The position numbers and the translations under genes are program-made. Below, one piece after another: positions 23,873 to 33,071 of a stretch of DNA of 64,000 nt; the first letter of the stretch is position 1, and each line of letters opens with the position of its first letter. Origin of the DNA: Mycobacterium paragordonae (GTDB taxonomy: Bacteria > Actinomycetota > Actinomycetes > Mycobacteriales > Mycobacteriaceae); assembly GCF_003614435.1 (NCBI RefSeq), contig NZ_CP025546.1, positions 5,022,001 to 5,086,000 on the forward strand. Reading direction: 5' to 3'. Below the pieces are notes generated by a model. It did not search any database, was not told the origin of the DNA, and worked only from the letters and a program-made list of their open reading frames with translations.

Positions 23873-25330
23873 ATGACCGCTATCGGGCGCGACCGACTCG
23901 TGCTGGCTGCCATTCTGGCGCTGGCGGCGGGGTTGCGTCTGATCGCGCTGCCGCGGCGCGGTGAGTGGGACGACGACCAGGGCACGGAGATGCTCGCGAT
24001 GCTGGGCTGGGTGCGGGATGGCCGTATCCCCCTGCTGGGCCCCGTGAGTTCGGCCCCGACGGTTCATCACGGCGCCTGGTTCTACTGGATCCTGGCGCCG
24101 GGCGCGTTCGCGACCGACGCTCACCCGATGGCGGCCGTCGCAACGCTGGCCGTGATCGGTATCGGTGGCGTCGCGGCGGCCTGGTGGCTCGGACGCACGG
24201 TCGGCGGTCCGCTCGCCGGTCACCTGACCGGGTTGCTGATGGCCGTCAGTCCGGCGGCGATCACGGCCTCGACGTACGTCTGGAACGCCAATATCGTCGC
24301 GCCCGGGGCGGCACTGGCATCGGCTGCGGCCTGGCAGGCGTGGCGGACGCGCCGCGCGCGCTGGTGGCTGCTGTCGGCCGTCGGCGGGGTGCTGATGCTC
24401 AGCGGACACCTGCTGGCCGCCGTCGCGCTTCCGTCGTTCGCCGCCTTGATGGCCGCCGACCTGCTCAGGCGGCCGCGATCGGAGTGGCCGTGGCTGCCCA
24501 TGCTTGGTGCGATCGGGATCGTCGCGGTGGGCTACCTGCCCAGCCTGGTCCAGTGGCGCGCCGTCGTGGACTTCCTCGCCACGCATGATCCGGGCGGACC
24601 TTCGCTGCCCGCCCGGTTGGTCGTCATTTCCCGACGGGTGCTGGCCTGGCCGGTATCGGGCTTCGCGGATTCGGCGCCCTGGTCCGGCTGGCTGACGGCG
24701 TTGCTCACATTGGCGGCACTCGTGATAACGATCCAAAGAGCCGGTCCCTTAAGGCAATTCGGCTGTTGGGCCGCGGCGACGACGGGATGGTCGGTGCTCG
24801 CGCTGGCCGTCCTGGCGCCGACGCTCGCCACCCCGTTCGCGGGCCTGCCCACCGACCAGTACCACGCGTGGCTGGAGCCGATCCTGTTGGCGGCCATCGG
24901 CACTGCCGGTGCGCAGCTGTGGCGCACAAAGGTGGTGGCTACCGCTCTGGTCGGCGCCTGCATCGCGTTGTCCCTGATTTCGCTGCCACCGCTGTCGTCT
25001 CCGGACGGCGGGTGGCCGAGGGCCGCGGAAACCGCGACCCGGATCCGGGCGGTCACCGACGGCCACACCGTCGCGGTGGCTGGTGTAGGCAAGAGTGGGG
25101 CTGCGCTGGAGTTTCCGTTGCGCCGTGCACACAGCCCCGGTGCCGGGTTCGCCGCTGCCGAGTTCCTCGTCGTGACCTGCGACCCGTTGTTCTTCCGGGT
25201 GGCCGTGTTGCCCTGCGGCGGACAGGCCGAGGCCGCCGAGGCCCGCGAACTCGGGTTCCCGCGCGCCCGGGTGGTCGACCGTTTCGCCGACGGTCCCCGA
25301 CGGGTGATCAGCATCTTCGCCAGCCACTGA
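23873..25330 (+). CDS. GT39/ArnT-like membrane glycosyltransferase
   Basis: 485 residues, about ten to eleven transmembrane helices. The first extracytoplasmic loop has the acidic motif EWDDDQGTEM that marks GT-C (PMT/ArnT) enzymes using polyprenyl-phosphate sugars, with a later HHGAWFYW loop. Expected to move a sugar from a lipid carrier onto a periplasmic acceptor; acceptor unknown. The start at ATG 23873 places MTAIGRDRLVLAAILALAAG as the first helix. Confidence 0.78.
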   Translation: MTAIGRDRLVLAAILALAAGLRLIALPRRGEWDDDQGTEMLAMLGWVRDGRIPLLGPVSSAPTVHHGAWFYWILAPGAFATDAHPMAAVATLAVIGIGGVAAAWWLGRTVGGPLAGHLTGLLMAVSPAAITASTYVWNANIVAPGAALASAAAWQAWRTRRARWWLLSAVGGVLMLSGHLLAAVALPSFAALMAADLLRRPRSEWPWLPMLGAIGIVAVGYLPSLVQWRAVVDFLATHDPGGPSLPARLVVISRRVLAWPVSGFADSAPWSGWLTALLTLAALVITIQRAGPLRQFGCWAAATTGWSVLALAVLAPTLATPFAGLPTDQYHAWLEPILLAAIGTAGAQLWRTKVVATALVGACIALSLISLPPLSSPDGGWPRAAETATRIRAVTDGHTVAVAGVGKSGAALEFPLRRAHSPGAGFAAAEFLVVTCDPLFFRVAVLPCGGQAEAAEARELGFPRARVVDRFADGPRRVISIFASH

Positions 25331-25408
25331 AACCTTTGCCAGTGCTGTCGTGAGCAAACCCTGCGGAATGCGCTGCGTTTCTTTAAGCTCCTCTTGGGGT
25401 TTGTGATC

Positions 25409-26881
25409 ATGGCTTTGTATGCACCACCGAAGCACAGTTTGCGGGGGCGGCCAGGCGGCCGTCAGCAAACGGCGTCGGCGCTTGTGATCGGCCTTGCAGT
25501 CGCGTCGGTGTTGGTCGGCGTGGCCAGTTGCTCGAAGTCGGGAAAGCCGGCGGTGCAGCGCGAGGTCGTGCTGCAGTCCGCGTCGTCCCGCGCGTATCCC
25601 TGGACGACTGACCTGAGCACGGTGGCTCTGCCCACCGAAGGCGAGACACCGGGTCCGATTGCGGCGTCCGGGGGTGCGGCCAGTCCGGTGGACGTCTCGG
25701 GCACTCAACCGGAGCTGTATGGCGGCGTCACCGGCGTTCCGGTGTTGGACCGGGACAAGTTGGTGACGGAACTGGATGCCAACCCGCCGATGGCCACCGC
25801 GTGGCGTAGCGCCGCGGGAGCCCAGGACGTGGACGGCTATGTCGGTTCGCTGACGCCGGTGGTGTTGATCCACGACACCGCGGTGACGGATCACTCGTAT
25901 CGGAATGGTGCCGCGGCGCCCTTTCAGTCGGTGCTGCAGGCGGGCACTCCGGTTCTGGTCGACGCGCAGGGAGTTCCCCGCGTGCGCGGCACTTCCGGCA
26001 GCCCATTGTCCGAGCCGGAGCGCGACGTGACTCCCACCTACAGCGGGAAGGGCTGGCCGACGTTCGCGCAGTCGTCGGTGGTGGCCGTGCAGCCCGCTCC
26101 GGAACCCGCGAAGTCGATGCAGCTGCTGGCCGTGACACCGGTCGGGGAAGAGGCGGCCAACCCGTTCCAGCCCGACATCGCGGTGGGTCAGACGGTTCCC
26201 GTGCAATCGACGCGGACGGCGCCGCCGCCGCCGGTCGGTTCGCTGCCGCTCGGACCATTGCCGACGGCGACGCGGCGTCCGGGTGCCCAGCTGCCGACGG
26301 GCGCGACCCCCACCGGTGCTCAGCCGACCGGTGCGCAGCCGACCGGTGTTCAGCCGACGGCTGTTCAGCCGACGGCGACGCCGCGACCTACGGGGGCCCA
26401 GCCGACGGGGGCGCAGCCCACGGGGGCGCAGCCCACGGGCGTGCAGCCGACGGGAACGCCGCGGCCCACTGGTGCGCAACCGACGGGCGTGCAGCCGACC
26501 GGCGTCCAGCCGACGGGCGTCCAGCCCACGGGCGTCCAGCCGACGGGCGCGCAGCCGACGGGCGTGCAACCCACCGGAGTCCAGCCGACGGGCGTGCAGC
26601 CGAAGCCCACCGGCGCACCGCAGCCCACCGCGGCACCCAAACCCACCGCGGCACCGCAGCCCACCGCGGCACCGCAGCCGACCGCGGCACCCAAACCCAC
26701 CGCGGCACCGCAGCCGACCGCGGCACCCAAACCCACCGCGGCACCGCAGCCGACCGCGGCACCCAAACCCACCGCGGCACCGCAGCCGACCGCGGCACCC
26801 AAACCCACCGCGGCACCGCAGCCGACCGCGGCACCCAAACCCACGGCCGCACCGCAGCCCACCGGCAACCGGCCGACCTAG
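25409..26881 (+). CDS. Pro/Thr-repeat lipoprotein
   Basis: 490 residues. A basic N-terminus (MALYAPPKHSLRGRPGGRQQ) precedes a hydrophobic helix ending VGVASC, a plausible lipobox with Cys near residue 44. A globular part follows (about 50-290; VVLIHDTAVTDHSYRNGAAA). From about residue 290 the protein is pentapeptide repeats PTGAQ/PTGVQ, then a 12-residue repeat KPTAAPQPTAAP to the end. Such Pro/Thr tracts span cell walls and are often O-mannosylated; that the neighbouring GT-C enzyme is upstream makes it a candidate glycosylator (inference). Confidence 0.7.
   Translation: MALYAPPKHSLRGRPGGRQQTASALVIGLAVASVLVGVASCSKSGKPAVQREVVLQSASSRAYPWTTDLSTVALPTEGETPGPIAASGGAASPVDVSGTQPELYGGVTGVPVLDRDKLVTELDANPPMATAWRSAAGAQDVDGYVGSLTPVVLIHDTAVTDHSYRNGAAAPFQSVLQAGTPVLVDAQGVPRVRGTSGSPLSEPERDVTPTYSGKGWPTFAQSSVVAVQPAPEPAKSMQLLAVTPVGEEAANPFQPDIAVGQTVPVQSTRTAPPPPVGSLPLGPLPTATRRPGAQLPTGATPTGAQPTGAQPTGVQPTAVQPTATPRPTGAQPTGAQPTGAQPTGVQPTGTPRPTGAQPTGVQPTGVQPTGVQPTGVQPTGAQPTGVQPTGVQPTGVQPKPTGAPQPTAAPKPTAAPQPTAAPQPTAAPKPTAAPQPTAAPKPTAAPQPTAAPKPTAAPQPTAAPKPTAAPQPTAAPKPTAAPQPTGNRPT
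26283..26870 (+). repeat. In-frame coding tandem repeats (15-nt then 36-nt units)
   Basis: About 26283-26610 encodes PTGxQ pentapeptides (15-nt units with codon variation). About 26625-26860 encodes KPTAAPQPTAAP (36-nt units), several of them identical at the DNA level. Both periods are multiples of three, so copy number can change without breaking the frame. The antisense strand gives a low-complexity reading that I did not annotate. Confidence 0.85.
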
Positions 26882-27024
26882 TCGCTGCGATTGCAGTGGA
26901 ATTAGCCCGCGACCAAGATAAGTTCCGGATCGACACATAAGCGCGTCATGCTGGCGTCAACCGGCGCGGTGATCGATAGTCAATTCAAGCCGGCCGACGC
27001 CCATGTCATCGGGAGTGGGTGTTC

Positions 27025-28767
27025 ATGCGGGACGACTCATGGCGGAGCGGGCGGAACATGGTGCGCCACATCATCGTCAGCGGTGACGACGCGCTGGCCG
27101 CGACGATCATCGAGGAACTCAACAAAGTCGGCGCCAATGTCGCGATGCTGACCGGTGACAACCTGGTCGGGATCGACCTCACCAACGCCGACGCCGTGGT
27201 GTGCGTCGGCGACGACGACGCGAAGAACCTCGAAATCGCCTTGCTTGCAAGGAAAGCCAACCCACATGTGCGGGTCGTCGCCCGACTGGCCAACGACGTG
27301 CTGCGCGAGGCGATGGCCGCCGACAACGGTCCGGGCGCGATCCTGGACGTCGCCGACCTAGCCGCGCCCTCGGTGGTCGAATCGGTACTGGCCTACACCG
27401 CGCACCCGTTCGACGCCGCAGGCATCCACTTCGTGGTCTCCGGGTCCGAAGCACCGCGGGACGCGACCCTGCGCGACATCTACGGCGATCTGGCGCCCGT
27501 GGCGGTGATCGGCGGAAAGGACTCCCCCGCTCCCGGTGAGGTGGTTGCATGTCCGGGCCGGGACCTGCAGGTGCACGCCAAGGACTGGACAGTGATGATC
27601 GGCACCGCCGAGGAGGTCACGGCTCGCGGCCTCCAGGTGCCCCGCCCAGTACCCACCCGCTCCGGGCGACCCCGAATGCACCGCGGCATGGACGCGGTGC
27701 GCACGGTGCGCGACGAAGTGAACCCGATGTTCTACCGGGCGTTGGGGGCGGCGCTGGCCCTGCTGGTGGTGTCGACGGTGGTGCTGCGCTTCTGCTACCG
27801 GATGCCGGGCATGAACTGGATCGACGCCCTGTACTTCACCACCGAGACCATTGCGACGGTCGGCTACGGCGACTTCAGCTTCGCGAACCAGCCGATCTGG
27901 TTGCGGCTGTTCAGCATCATGTTGATGTTCGCCGGCGTCACCACCACCGCATTGTTGGTCGCCTTCGTCGCCGACCTGCTGTTGTCGCGCCGTTTCGTCC
28001 GCTCGGCCGGGCGCTCGCGGGTGCGCCACATGCGCAACCACATCATCGTCGTCGGGCTGGGCTCATTCGGCAGCCGCGTGGTCAGCGACCTGGTCACCGC
28101 CGGATGCGACGTCGCCGTGATCGAACTCGACGACAACAATCGCTACCTGGCCTCGGCGGCCGAACTCGATGTTCCGGTGATCTTCGGCGACGCGACACTA
28201 CGCCAGACGCTGGAATACGCCGGGATCGAGAAGGCACGCGCGGTAGCCGTGCTGACCCAGGACGACATGGTCAACATCGAAGTGGGCATCGTCCTGCGGG
28301 AGATGCTGAACGCCCGACCCCACCGCAAGCTGCACCGCAAGCACGTTCCGCTGGTGCTGCGGGTGTACGACCGCTCGCTGGGATCCGCGGTGGCACAGCG
28401 GTTCGGGTTCAACCACGTCCGCTCGACGGTCGATCTGGCGGCGCCCTGGTTCATCGGCGCCGCGATGGGACTGCAGGTGCTGGGCACGTTCTCCGTCGGG
28501 CAACGCTCATTCATGGTGGGCGGCATGCGCGTCGCCTCCGGCAGCGAGCTCGACGGCAAGCCCATGCACGAGTTGTCCACGCAGACCCGCGTCATCGCGA
28601 TCACCGGACCCGACGGGCAAGTCAAGCTGCATCCGCGCCGCGACGCCCGCCTGGAAGGCGGCGACACCGTCTACCTGGTCGGCCCGTACCGCGAACTGCT
28701 GGCCACCCTGCGCAAGGGACTGCCGACGGATCAGTCCGCCGCCGTCCACGAGGCGGCGGCGGGCTGA
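27025..28767 (+). CDS. RCK-2TM-RCK potassium channel
   Basis: 580 residues. N-terminal RCK/TrkA_N-like domain (MVRHIIVSGDDALAATIIEE, residues ~8-140), a second lobe, then two membrane helices (ALGAALALLVVSTVVLRFC, ~235-258, and LFSIMLMFAGVTTTALLVAF, ~293-320) flanking the selectivity filter TVGYGD at residues 278-283. A second RCK_N follows (HIIVVGLGSFGSRVVSDLVT, with GxGxxG) and an RCK_C near the end. RCK domains gate by nucleotide or Ca2+. The N-terminal one lacks GxGxxG. ATG 27025 fits GGGAG better than GTG 27019. Confidence 0.88.
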   Translation: MRDDSWRSGRNMVRHIIVSGDDALAATIIEELNKVGANVAMLTGDNLVGIDLTNADAVVCVGDDDAKNLEIALLARKANPHVRVVARLANDVLREAMAADNGPGAILDVADLAAPSVVESVLAYTAHPFDAAGIHFVVSGSEAPRDATLRDIYGDLAPVAVIGGKDSPAPGEVVACPGRDLQVHAKDWTVMIGTAEEVTARGLQVPRPVPTRSGRPRMHRGMDAVRTVRDEVNPMFYRALGAALALLVVSTVVLRFCYRMPGMNWIDALYFTTETIATVGYGDFSFANQPIWLRLFSIMLMFAGVTTTALLVAFVADLLLSRRFVRSAGRSRVRHMRNHIIVVGLGSFGSRVVSDLVTAGCDVAVIELDDNNRYLASAAELDVPVIFGDATLRQTLEYAGIEKARAVAVLTQDDMVNIEVGIVLREMLNARPHRKLHRKHVPLVLRVYDRSLGSAVAQRFGFNHVRSTVDLAAPWFIGAAMGLQVLGTFSVGQRSFMVGGMRVASGSELDGKPMHELSTQTRVIAITGPDGQVKLHPRRDARLEGGDTVYLVGPYRELLATLRKGLPTDQSAAVHEAAAG

Positions 28768-29658
28768 CTACAACGCGGCGACGACGTCGGCCGCGCGGCG
28801 CAGTTGCTCGATGTCCGAGCTGGTGGGGATGAGCTGCACTTCGTGCGTGCCGATGTCCGCGAACCTCTTGAGCACCGCGACCAGGTCGTCCTCGGTGCCG
28901 GCCCAGCCGGTCATCGGCGCCATGGCGTCGACGTACTCGGCCGGGATCCAGTTCATGTAGCGCCGCAGGTGTCGGTGCACCTGGCCGCGGGCGTCGTCGG
29001 CGTCGCCGAACGCGAACCAGAACGAGGTCGCCAGGTGGGGTTCCGGCTTGCCGGCCTCGGACCAGGCCGTGCGCGCCACATCGAACAGTTCGTTCTGCTT
29101 GGCGACGTCGAGGTCCAAAGTGGTTCCGGCCATTCCGTCGGCCCAGGCCGACGCGCTGCGCACGGTCTTGGGTCCGATGGTGCCGACGTGCAGCGGTGGG
29201 CCACCGGGTTGGATTGGCGAGGGCCCCACGGGCCGTACTGACTCGGTGGTCTTCTCCCCCGCCCACACGCGCTTCATGACCGCGACCCGTTCGGCCATGC
29301 CGCGGATTGTCTGCGTCTTGGGGTCGGCGCCGACCGCGTTGTAGTCCTCGTGCCGGCCGCCGACACCGATTCCCACCGTCAGTCGGCCGCCGCTGAGCAT
29401 GTCGCCGGTGGCCAGGCCCTTGGCGAGCATGACCGGGTCGTGCAGCTGCGGAACGATCACCGTCGTCACGAGACGCACCCGCTGGGTCCATGCCGATATC
29501 GCACCCAGCAGCGTCAGGCTGTCCGGGTTGTCGAAGGCGATGCGCTCGCCCCAACACAGCGACGAGAACGGGCCCTCGTCGATCGCCTGCGCCCACTGCC
29601 GCAGCAGCGCCGCGTCCAGGTCGGGCTCCATCACGGGCATGGTCATACCTATCTGCAC
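28768..29658 (-). CDS. F420-dependent LLM-class oxidoreductase
   Basis: 296 residues of the luciferase-like monooxygenase family. Seen: MQIGMTMPVMEPDLDAALLR, RVRLVTTVIVPQLHDPVMLA, LATGDMLSGGRLTVGIGVGG (phosphate loop for F420/FMN) and PLHVGTIGPKTVRSASAWAD. In mycobacteria this subfamily usually takes F420. Substrate unknown. Its stop abuts the K+ channel stop (convergent, no gap). Confidence 0.85.
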   Translation of the reverse strand: MQIGMTMPVMEPDLDAALLRQWAQAIDEGPFSSLCWGERIAFDNPDSLTLLGAISAWTQRVRLVTTVIVPQLHDPVMLAKGLATGDMLSGGRLTVGIGVGGRHEDYNAVGADPKTQTIRGMAERVAVMKRVWAGEKTTESVRPVGPSPIQPGGPPLHVGTIGPKTVRSASAWADGMAGTTLDLDVAKQNELFDVARTAWSEAGKPEPHLATSFWFAFGDADDARGQVHRHLRRYMNWIPAEYVDAMAPMTGWAGTEDDLVAVLKRFADIGTHEVQLIPTSSDIEQLRRAADVVAAL

Positions 29659-29676
29659 GTGATTGATTCTGGCAGC

Positions 29677-30099
29677 ATGGGTTGGATGGCATTAACCAGC
29701 ACGTCAATTGCGCATGTTCGACTCACCGTCACCGACATCGAGCGGTCGCGGCAGTTCTACGAGAGCGTGTTCGACTGGCCGGTGCTGATCGAGGCGCCGG
29801 ACAATGCCGATGAAGCGACCCGCCGGCGGTTGGGCTTTCTGTTCGGCGGCGTGATCTACGACATGGGCGGCGCCTTGCTGGGATTGCGGCCGGTGGCCGA
29901 TGACCGCTTCGACGAGAACCGCTGCGGGCTGGACCACATCGCGTTCCGGGTCGGCAGCAAAGCCGAATTGGATACTGCGGCAGAGCATCTCGACGAGCTC
30001 GGCATCGCCCACGAGCCGATCAAGGACATCGGGCCGTCGTACATCCTGGAGTTTCGCGACCCGGACAACATCGCCTTGGAGCTGACGGCGCCGAAGTAG
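29677..30099 (+). CDS. VOC superfamily protein
   Basis: 140 residues from ATG 29677 (or 29686). Glyoxalase-like: IAHVRLTVTDIERSRQFYES, CGLDHIAFRVGSKAELDTAA and YILEFRDPDNIALELTAPK, with ligand-type His in AHVRL and DHIAF and Glu in ALEL, so metal binding is likely. Divergent from the LLM oxidoreductase. Function unknown (dioxygenase or isomerase class). Confidence 0.85.
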   Translation: MGWMALTSTSIAHVRLTVTDIERSRQFYESVFDWPVLIEAPDNADEATRRRLGFLFGGVIYDMGGALLGLRPVADDRFDENRCGLDHIAFRVGSKAELDTAAEHLDELGIAHEPIKDIGPSYILEFRDPDNIALELTAPK

Positions 30100-30144
30100 G
30101 TCTTGGGCGCTTGGCCCGCTGCCCCTAGTTCATGTCCCTCTGGC

Positions 30145-30304
30145 CGCGAGGGGCCCCAGATGCACGGCCGTTGCGGCGTGTCGGCGGCAACACGCGGGCG
30201 CTCGCCGCGGCTAGGTGAGGCCGCCGGCGGCCACTCCTGACCGCGCGGGTGCACAGAATGCCAGCGCCGGCGGCGTGTCGCTGTACATCTGTGCACGCTC
30301 GGCG
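30145..30304. repeat. Two copies of a dispersed ~60-84 bp repeat (inverse orientation to 49031 array)
   Basis: Copy 1 (30145-30203) contains CCCCAGATGCACGGCCGTTG then CGGCGTGTCGGCGGCAACAC and GGGCGCTCG. Copy 2 (30247-30304) contains GGTGCACAGAATGCCAGCGC then GGCGGCGTGTC and ACGCTCGGCG. Both match the reverse complement of units at 49031-49360 at most positions. Intergenic, between two VOC genes. Confidence 0.75.
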
Positions 30305-30329
30305 CCGACAGGGGAGACTGGCGAGAACT

Positions 30330-30716
30330 ATGAGTATCAGCTTCAACCACACCATCGTCGCGTCGCGCGACAAGCAAGAATCCGCGGAGTTCCTGGCCGA
30401 ACTGTTCGGCCTGCCCAGCCCCACCCCGTTCGGCCCGTTCCTCGTCGTGGCGCTGGATCACGGCGCGAGCCTGGACTACGCCGACGCCGCCGACGGCGAC
30501 GAGATCCGGCCGCAGCACTATGCGTTTCTGGTTTCCGAAGCCGAGTTCGACGCGATCTACGGCAAGATCACGGCCCGCGGCTTGCCGCACTGGGCAGATC
30601 CTCGCGCCCAACGCTCGGGAGAGATCAACACCCGCGACGGCGGCCGCGGCGTGTACTTCCGGGATCCGGCCGGTCACGCGATGGAGATCCTGACCAGGCC
30701 CTACGGCTCGGGCTAA
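30330..30716 (+). CDS. VOC superfamily protein
   Basis: 128 residues from ATG 30330. Reads [60 protein letters not shown] and [18 protein letters not shown]. His in FNHTI, His in QHYAF and Glu in MEIL are metal-ligand candidates. Its stop overlaps the convergent Rrf2 gene by four bases. Function unknown. Confidence 0.85.
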   Translation: MSISFNHTIVASRDKQESAEFLAELFGLPSPTPFGPFLVVALDHGASLDYADAADGDEIRPQHYAFLVSEAEFDAIYGKITARGLPHWADPRAQRSGEINTRDGGRGVYFRDPAGHAMEILTRPYGSG

Positions 30717-31192
30717 CCGCGCGCGGCGCCGTGCCGTTCACTCTCCTGGTCGCGGTAGTCGTCGGCCATTTGCGCAACATGCTCGGGCAGGGTGCCGTTG
30801 GCGACATCGGCCACGGTCGTCTCCTCGAGCACCGAACGCATGCTGGCCCGCAGCGCCCGCCACACATCGGTGAGGGCGACGGTCGGCCCGGAATAAGGCA
30901 GGTCGCCGAGGCCGATGTCGCGAACGCTGGCCAACGGCCCGTCGATGCAACGCAGCACGTCGGCAATACTGATCTCGGTTCCCGGCCGCGCCAGTTCGTA
31001 CCCGCCCTCACGTCCCCGGTGGCTGCGCACCAGTCGGTCGGTCCGCAGATTAGTCAGGATGTCGACGAGGAACTGCGGCGGAATGCCCTGGGCCTGGGCC
31101 AGCTCGTCAGTTTTGACCAGCGTGCCGCTGGGGACCGTCGCGAGCTGGACCATCGCCCGCACGGCGTATTCCGCCTTGGCCGACATCCGCAT
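30713..31192 (-). CDS. Rrf2-family transcriptional regulator
   Basis: 159 residues. Winged-helix Rrf2 domain: [37 protein letters not shown] (recognition helix) and [20 protein letters not shown] (wing). The three Cys that bind a [2Fe-2S] cluster in IscR/NsrR are absent; only one Cys (DVLRCIDG) is seen, as in CymR-type cysteine-metabolism repressors. It follows cysNC by 34 bp on the same strand and equals Rv1287 in position. A role in controlling sulfate assimilation is inferred from context. Confidence 0.9.
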   Translation of the reverse strand: MRMSAKAEYAVRAMVQLATVPSGTLVKTDELAQAQGIPPQFLVDILTNLRTDRLVRSHRGREGGYELARPGTEISIADVLRCIDGPLASVRDIGLGDLPYSGPTVALTDVWRALRASMRSVLEETTVADVANGTLPEHVAQMADDYRDQESERHGAARG

Positions 31193-31226
31193 GACCAGGA
31201 TTGTGCCAGCCTCGCGCGTCGGGCTC

Positions 31227-33071
31227 TTAGGCGCGCACTTCCAGCATGTCGATCACGCTCTGCGCCTGCTCTTCGACACTCCGGTCGGCGGTGAGCCGCA
31301 GATCCGGGTCCTTCGGCCGTTGATACGGGCTGTCGATCCCGGTGAAGTGGGTGATCTCCCCCGCGCGCGCCTTGGCGTACAGGCCCTTGGGGTCGCGCCG
31401 TTCACACTCCTTCAGCGGGGTGTCGCAGAACACCTCGAAGAACTCAAATCCGGCGTCGGCGTGGACCTTCCGAGCCATCTCGCGGTGCTCGGCCAGCGGG
31501 CTGATGGCCGGCACCAACACGATCTGACCCGAATCCGCCAGCAGCGTGGCCACATGCGCCAGCCGGCGCAGGTTCTCCGCCCGGTCGGCCATGCTGAAGC
31601 CCAGGTCGGCGTTCAGGCCGTGCCGCAGGTTGTCGCCGTCGAGAACGTAAGCGGGAATGCCCTTTTCGAGCAACTTCTGCTCGACGAGCATGGCCACCGA
31701 CGACTTGCCGGCGCCGGATAAACCGGTGAGCCACACCGTCTTACCCTGAATCGCGCGATCGGCGGCGGTGACGAGCGATTTGTGCCGCACGGTGTTCGGG
31801 CTTGCCTTCTGGGCCACGACATCACGCAACACCATGCCCGCCGCCACCGTGCCATTGGTGTCCGGATCGATCAGGATGAAGGACCCGGTGCTGGCGTTGC
31901 GGGAGTACTCGTCGAGCAGCAGGGGCACCTGGGTACGCAGCGACACGCGACCGAGTTCGTTGAGCTTGAGGGCCGTTGCCGTCTTGTCGCGGTGCAGCGT
32001 GTTGACGTCGAGCCGGTAGTCGAGTCCCGTGATCCGCGCACGGGTGGTTCGGGTGGTGTGCTTGATGATGTAGTCGCGGCCCGGCTCCAGCGCCGATCCG
32101 TCGGCCATCCAGCACACGGTCGCATCGAACTGCTGGACGACCCGGGGCTGGTTGTTGGTGCGGGCGATCATGTCGCCGCGGGATATGTCGATGTCGTCGG
32201 TCAGACTCACCGATACCGCCATCGGCGGAAAAGCCTCTGTCACAGGGCCGTTCGGGCCCTCGATCGCGGCGATCCGGGTGGCCTTGCCGATCGGCAGCAC
32301 GACGACTTCGTCACCGGGGCGCATCACGCCACTGGCCACGGTGCCGGCGTAACTGCGGTGGTCCTGATGTTCGTGGGTGTGCGGGCGGATGACGTACTGG
32401 ACGGGGAACCGCACGTCGACCAGGTTGCGGTCGCCGGCGATGAACACCTCTTCGAGGTGTGACAGCAGCGCCGGCCCCTCGTACCAGGGCGTCTGCTCGG
32501 ACTTGGTCACGACGTTGTCGCCGTGCAGTGCGGAGATCGGGATGGTGGCGACGTCCTGCACATCCAGCCGCGCCGCGAAGGCGTGGAAGTCGTCCCGGAT
32601 CGCCTCGAATTGTTCTTTGTCCCAACCGATCAGGTCCATCTTGTTGACGGCCAGCACGATGTGCTGGATGCCCAGCAGCGACGCGAGGAAGGCGTGCCGG
32701 CGGGACTGCTCCAGCAGGCCGTGCCGCGCGTCGACGAGCACGATCACCAACTGAGCGGTGGAGGCGCCGGTCACCATGTTGCGGGTGTACTGAATGTGAC
32801 CGGGAGTGTCGGCGATGATGAATTTCCGCTTGGGAGTGGCGAAATAGCGGTAGGCGACGTCGATGGTGATGCCCTGCTCGCGTTCGGCCCGCAGCCCGTC
32901 GGTGACCAATGCGAGGTCGGTGTACTCGTGACCACGGTCCTTCGAGGTCTTCTCGACGGCTGCCCACTGATCTTCCATCACGGCTTTGGAGTCGTAGAGC
33001 AATCGTCCGATCAGCGTGGACTTGCCGTCATCGACCGAACCCGCGGTCGCCAGGCGCAGAAGTGTCGCCAT
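31227..33071 (-). CDS. cysNC: Bifunctional sulfate adenylyltransferase subunit 1 / APS kinase
   Basis: 614 residues, two fused enzymes. The N-terminal CysN GTPase (~1-430) shows [18 protein letters not shown] (P-loop), [16 protein letters not shown] and NKMDLIGWD. The C-terminal CysC APS kinase (~435-614) shows [20 protein letters not shown] (P-loop) and [16 protein letters not shown]. With CysD it activates sulfate to APS and then PAPS. The ATG overlaps the cysD stop by one base (TGATG), so translation is coupled. Confidence 0.97.
   Translation of the reverse strand: MATLLRLATAGSVDDGKSTLIGRLLYDSKAVMEDQWAAVEKTSKDRGHEYTDLALVTDGLRAEREQGITIDVAYRYFATPKRKFIIADTPGHIQYTRNMVTGASTAQLVIVLVDARHGLLEQSRRHAFLASLLGIQHIVLAVNKMDLIGWDKEQFEAIRDDFHAFAARLDVQDVATIPISALHGDNVVTKSEQTPWYEGPALLSHLEEVFIAGDRNLVDVRFPVQYVIRPHTHEHQDHRSYAGTVASGVMRPGDEVVVLPIGKATRIAAIEGPNGPVTEAFPPMAVSVSLTDDIDISRGDMIARTNNQPRVVQQFDATVCWMADGSALEPGRDYIIKHTTRTTRARITGLDYRLDVNTLHRDKTATALKLNELGRVSLRTQVPLLLDEYSRNASTGSFILIDPDTNGTVAAGMVLRDVVAQKASPNTVRHKSLVTAADRAIQGKTVWLTGLSGAGKSSVAMLVEQKLLEKGIPAYVLDGDNLRHGLNADLGFSMADRAENLRRLAHVATLLADSGQIVLVPAISPLAEHREMARKVHADAGFEFFEVFCDTPLKECERRDPKGLYAKARAGEITHFTGIDSPYQRPKDPDLRLTADRSVEEQAQSVIDMLEVRA

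Noticed and set aside
24749..26938. Arg/Gly-rich minus-strand frame over the glycosyltransferase and repeat gene
   Set aside because: Shadow of the PTGxQ/KPTAAP coding repeats; the plus frame has a signal sequence and lipobox.
30125..30330. Short ORFs upstream of the VOC gene
   Set aside because: They read through the dispersed repeat copies.
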